Source: Candidatus Dactylopiibacterium sp. (GTDB taxonomy: Bacteria; Pseudomonadota; Gammaproteobacteria; Burkholderiales; Rhodocyclaceae). From it: a DNA stretch of 64,000 bases. The first letter of the stretch is position 1, and each line of letters begins with the position of its first letter. The notes beneath the pieces are model-generated. The model did no database searches and had not been told where the DNA came from. It saw nothing but the letters and a program-made list of their open reading frames with translations. The DNA lies in assembly GCA_031119555.1 (NCBI GenBank), contig JAVHXQ010000006.1:1-64000 (forward strand). The letters are read 5' to 3'. Positions 63,864 through 64,000 of this stretch are shown one piece after another. The position numbers were made by a program, and so were the translations under genes.

Positions 63864-64000
63864 TCAGTCGATCTGGCAGGCGAGGCCCTTGAGGTATTCG
63901 CCTTCGGGCACGGCGAGGCCGATGGGGTGGTCGGCGCCTGCCGAGAGGCGATGCAGGATGCGCGCATTCACGCCGGCGTCCACCGCCGAGCCCGCCACGA
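63864..64000 (-). CDS. RlmI-like 23S rRNA methyltransferase, 3' end only
   Basis: The last 45 codons read VAGSAVDAGVNARILHRLSA then GADHPIGLAVPEGEYLKGLACQID and stop. The pattern ADHP...PEGxYLKGLACxI is the C-terminus of RlmI-type (PUA plus Rossmann) 5-methylcytosine methyltransferases. The rest lies to the right of the window. It converges on the fusion gene across a gap of 43 bases. Confidence 0.72.
   Translation of the reverse strand, partial: VAGSAVDAGVNARILHRLSAGADHPIGLAVPEGEYLKGLACQID

Overview
The window is GC-rich chromosomal DNA with tightly packed genes on both strands. It most resembles a betaproteobacterium (Burkholderiales or Rhodocyclales). The reasons are an argH next to an AlgZ/AlgR-type sensor-regulator pair, the thiS-thiG-(cold-shock/DUF1294)-trmB run, the codon use, and a xanthomonadin-like aryl-polyene locus. 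That placement is inference from gene content; no rRNA is present.

Layout. 1-8305: an Lrp/AsnC regulator (cut by the window edge), then the methylcitrate (propionate) operon prpBCDE on the minus strand with divergent prpR. A clear sigma-54 -24/-12 element and GAAAC-type inverted repeats lie between them. 8385-12062: an ACT-domain protein divergent from glmS, then an intact IS5-family element. The IS has no target duplication and abuts the last 35 codons of a beheaded MFS transporter. 12234-20085: a GNAT acetyltransferase, a DUF924 protein, a 1413-residue PAS/kinase/receiver/GGDEF/EAL hybrid, and a lipoprotein 5'-nucleotidase with two terminators. 20224-22406: a siderophore-interacting ferric reductase divergent from a MarR regulator, a YgiW/YdeI (BOF) protein, and a possible 47-residue ORF.

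22713-28666: a stressosome operon (rsbR, rsbS, rsbT, ATPase-PP2C fusion). It continues by overlap or near-abutment into a soluble histidine kinase and a REC-PAS-HK-REC hybrid kinase, with a convergent single-domain receiver after it. No sigma-B, RsbU, RsbV or RsbW is present, so output is probably through the phosphorelay. 29124-39159: an OsmC-YcaO fusion, tRNA-Gly(CCC), thiS-thiG, CSD-DUF1294, trmB, ruvC, a fructosamine-kinase family gene, argH, and the LytS/AlgZ and LytTR/AlgR pair. 39316-45966: a FUSC transporter with its downstream MarR, a molybdopterin oxidoreductase, a periplasmic coiled-coil protein, pyrE, and exodeoxyribonuclease III.

46195-56899: an aryl-polyene/xanthomonadin-type pigment locus in two convergent arms. 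The plus arm is ACP, ketosynthase, chorismatase (3-/4-hydroxybenzoate former), MipA/OmpV porin-like protein, acyltransferase, glycosyltransferase, methyltransferase and an RlmN-like radical SAM enzyme. The minus arm is ketosynthase, chain-length-factor-like protein, dehydratase and ketoreductase. A small lipoprotein gene sits between the arms. The aryl-acid ligase, second ACP, thioesterase and MMPL/LolA export genes common in such loci are not seen. 57068-64000: SlyB-like lipoprotein, PfkB kinase, glycosyltransferases, DgkA, a CgeB-like glycosyltransferase, a fused O-antigen-ligase/heptosyltransferase protein, and the 3' end of an RlmI-like rRNA methyltransferase.

The most notable items are the stressosome wired to a phosphorelay, the split pigment locus with its own chorismatase and RNA-methylase-like gene, and the ligase-heptosyltransferase fusion.
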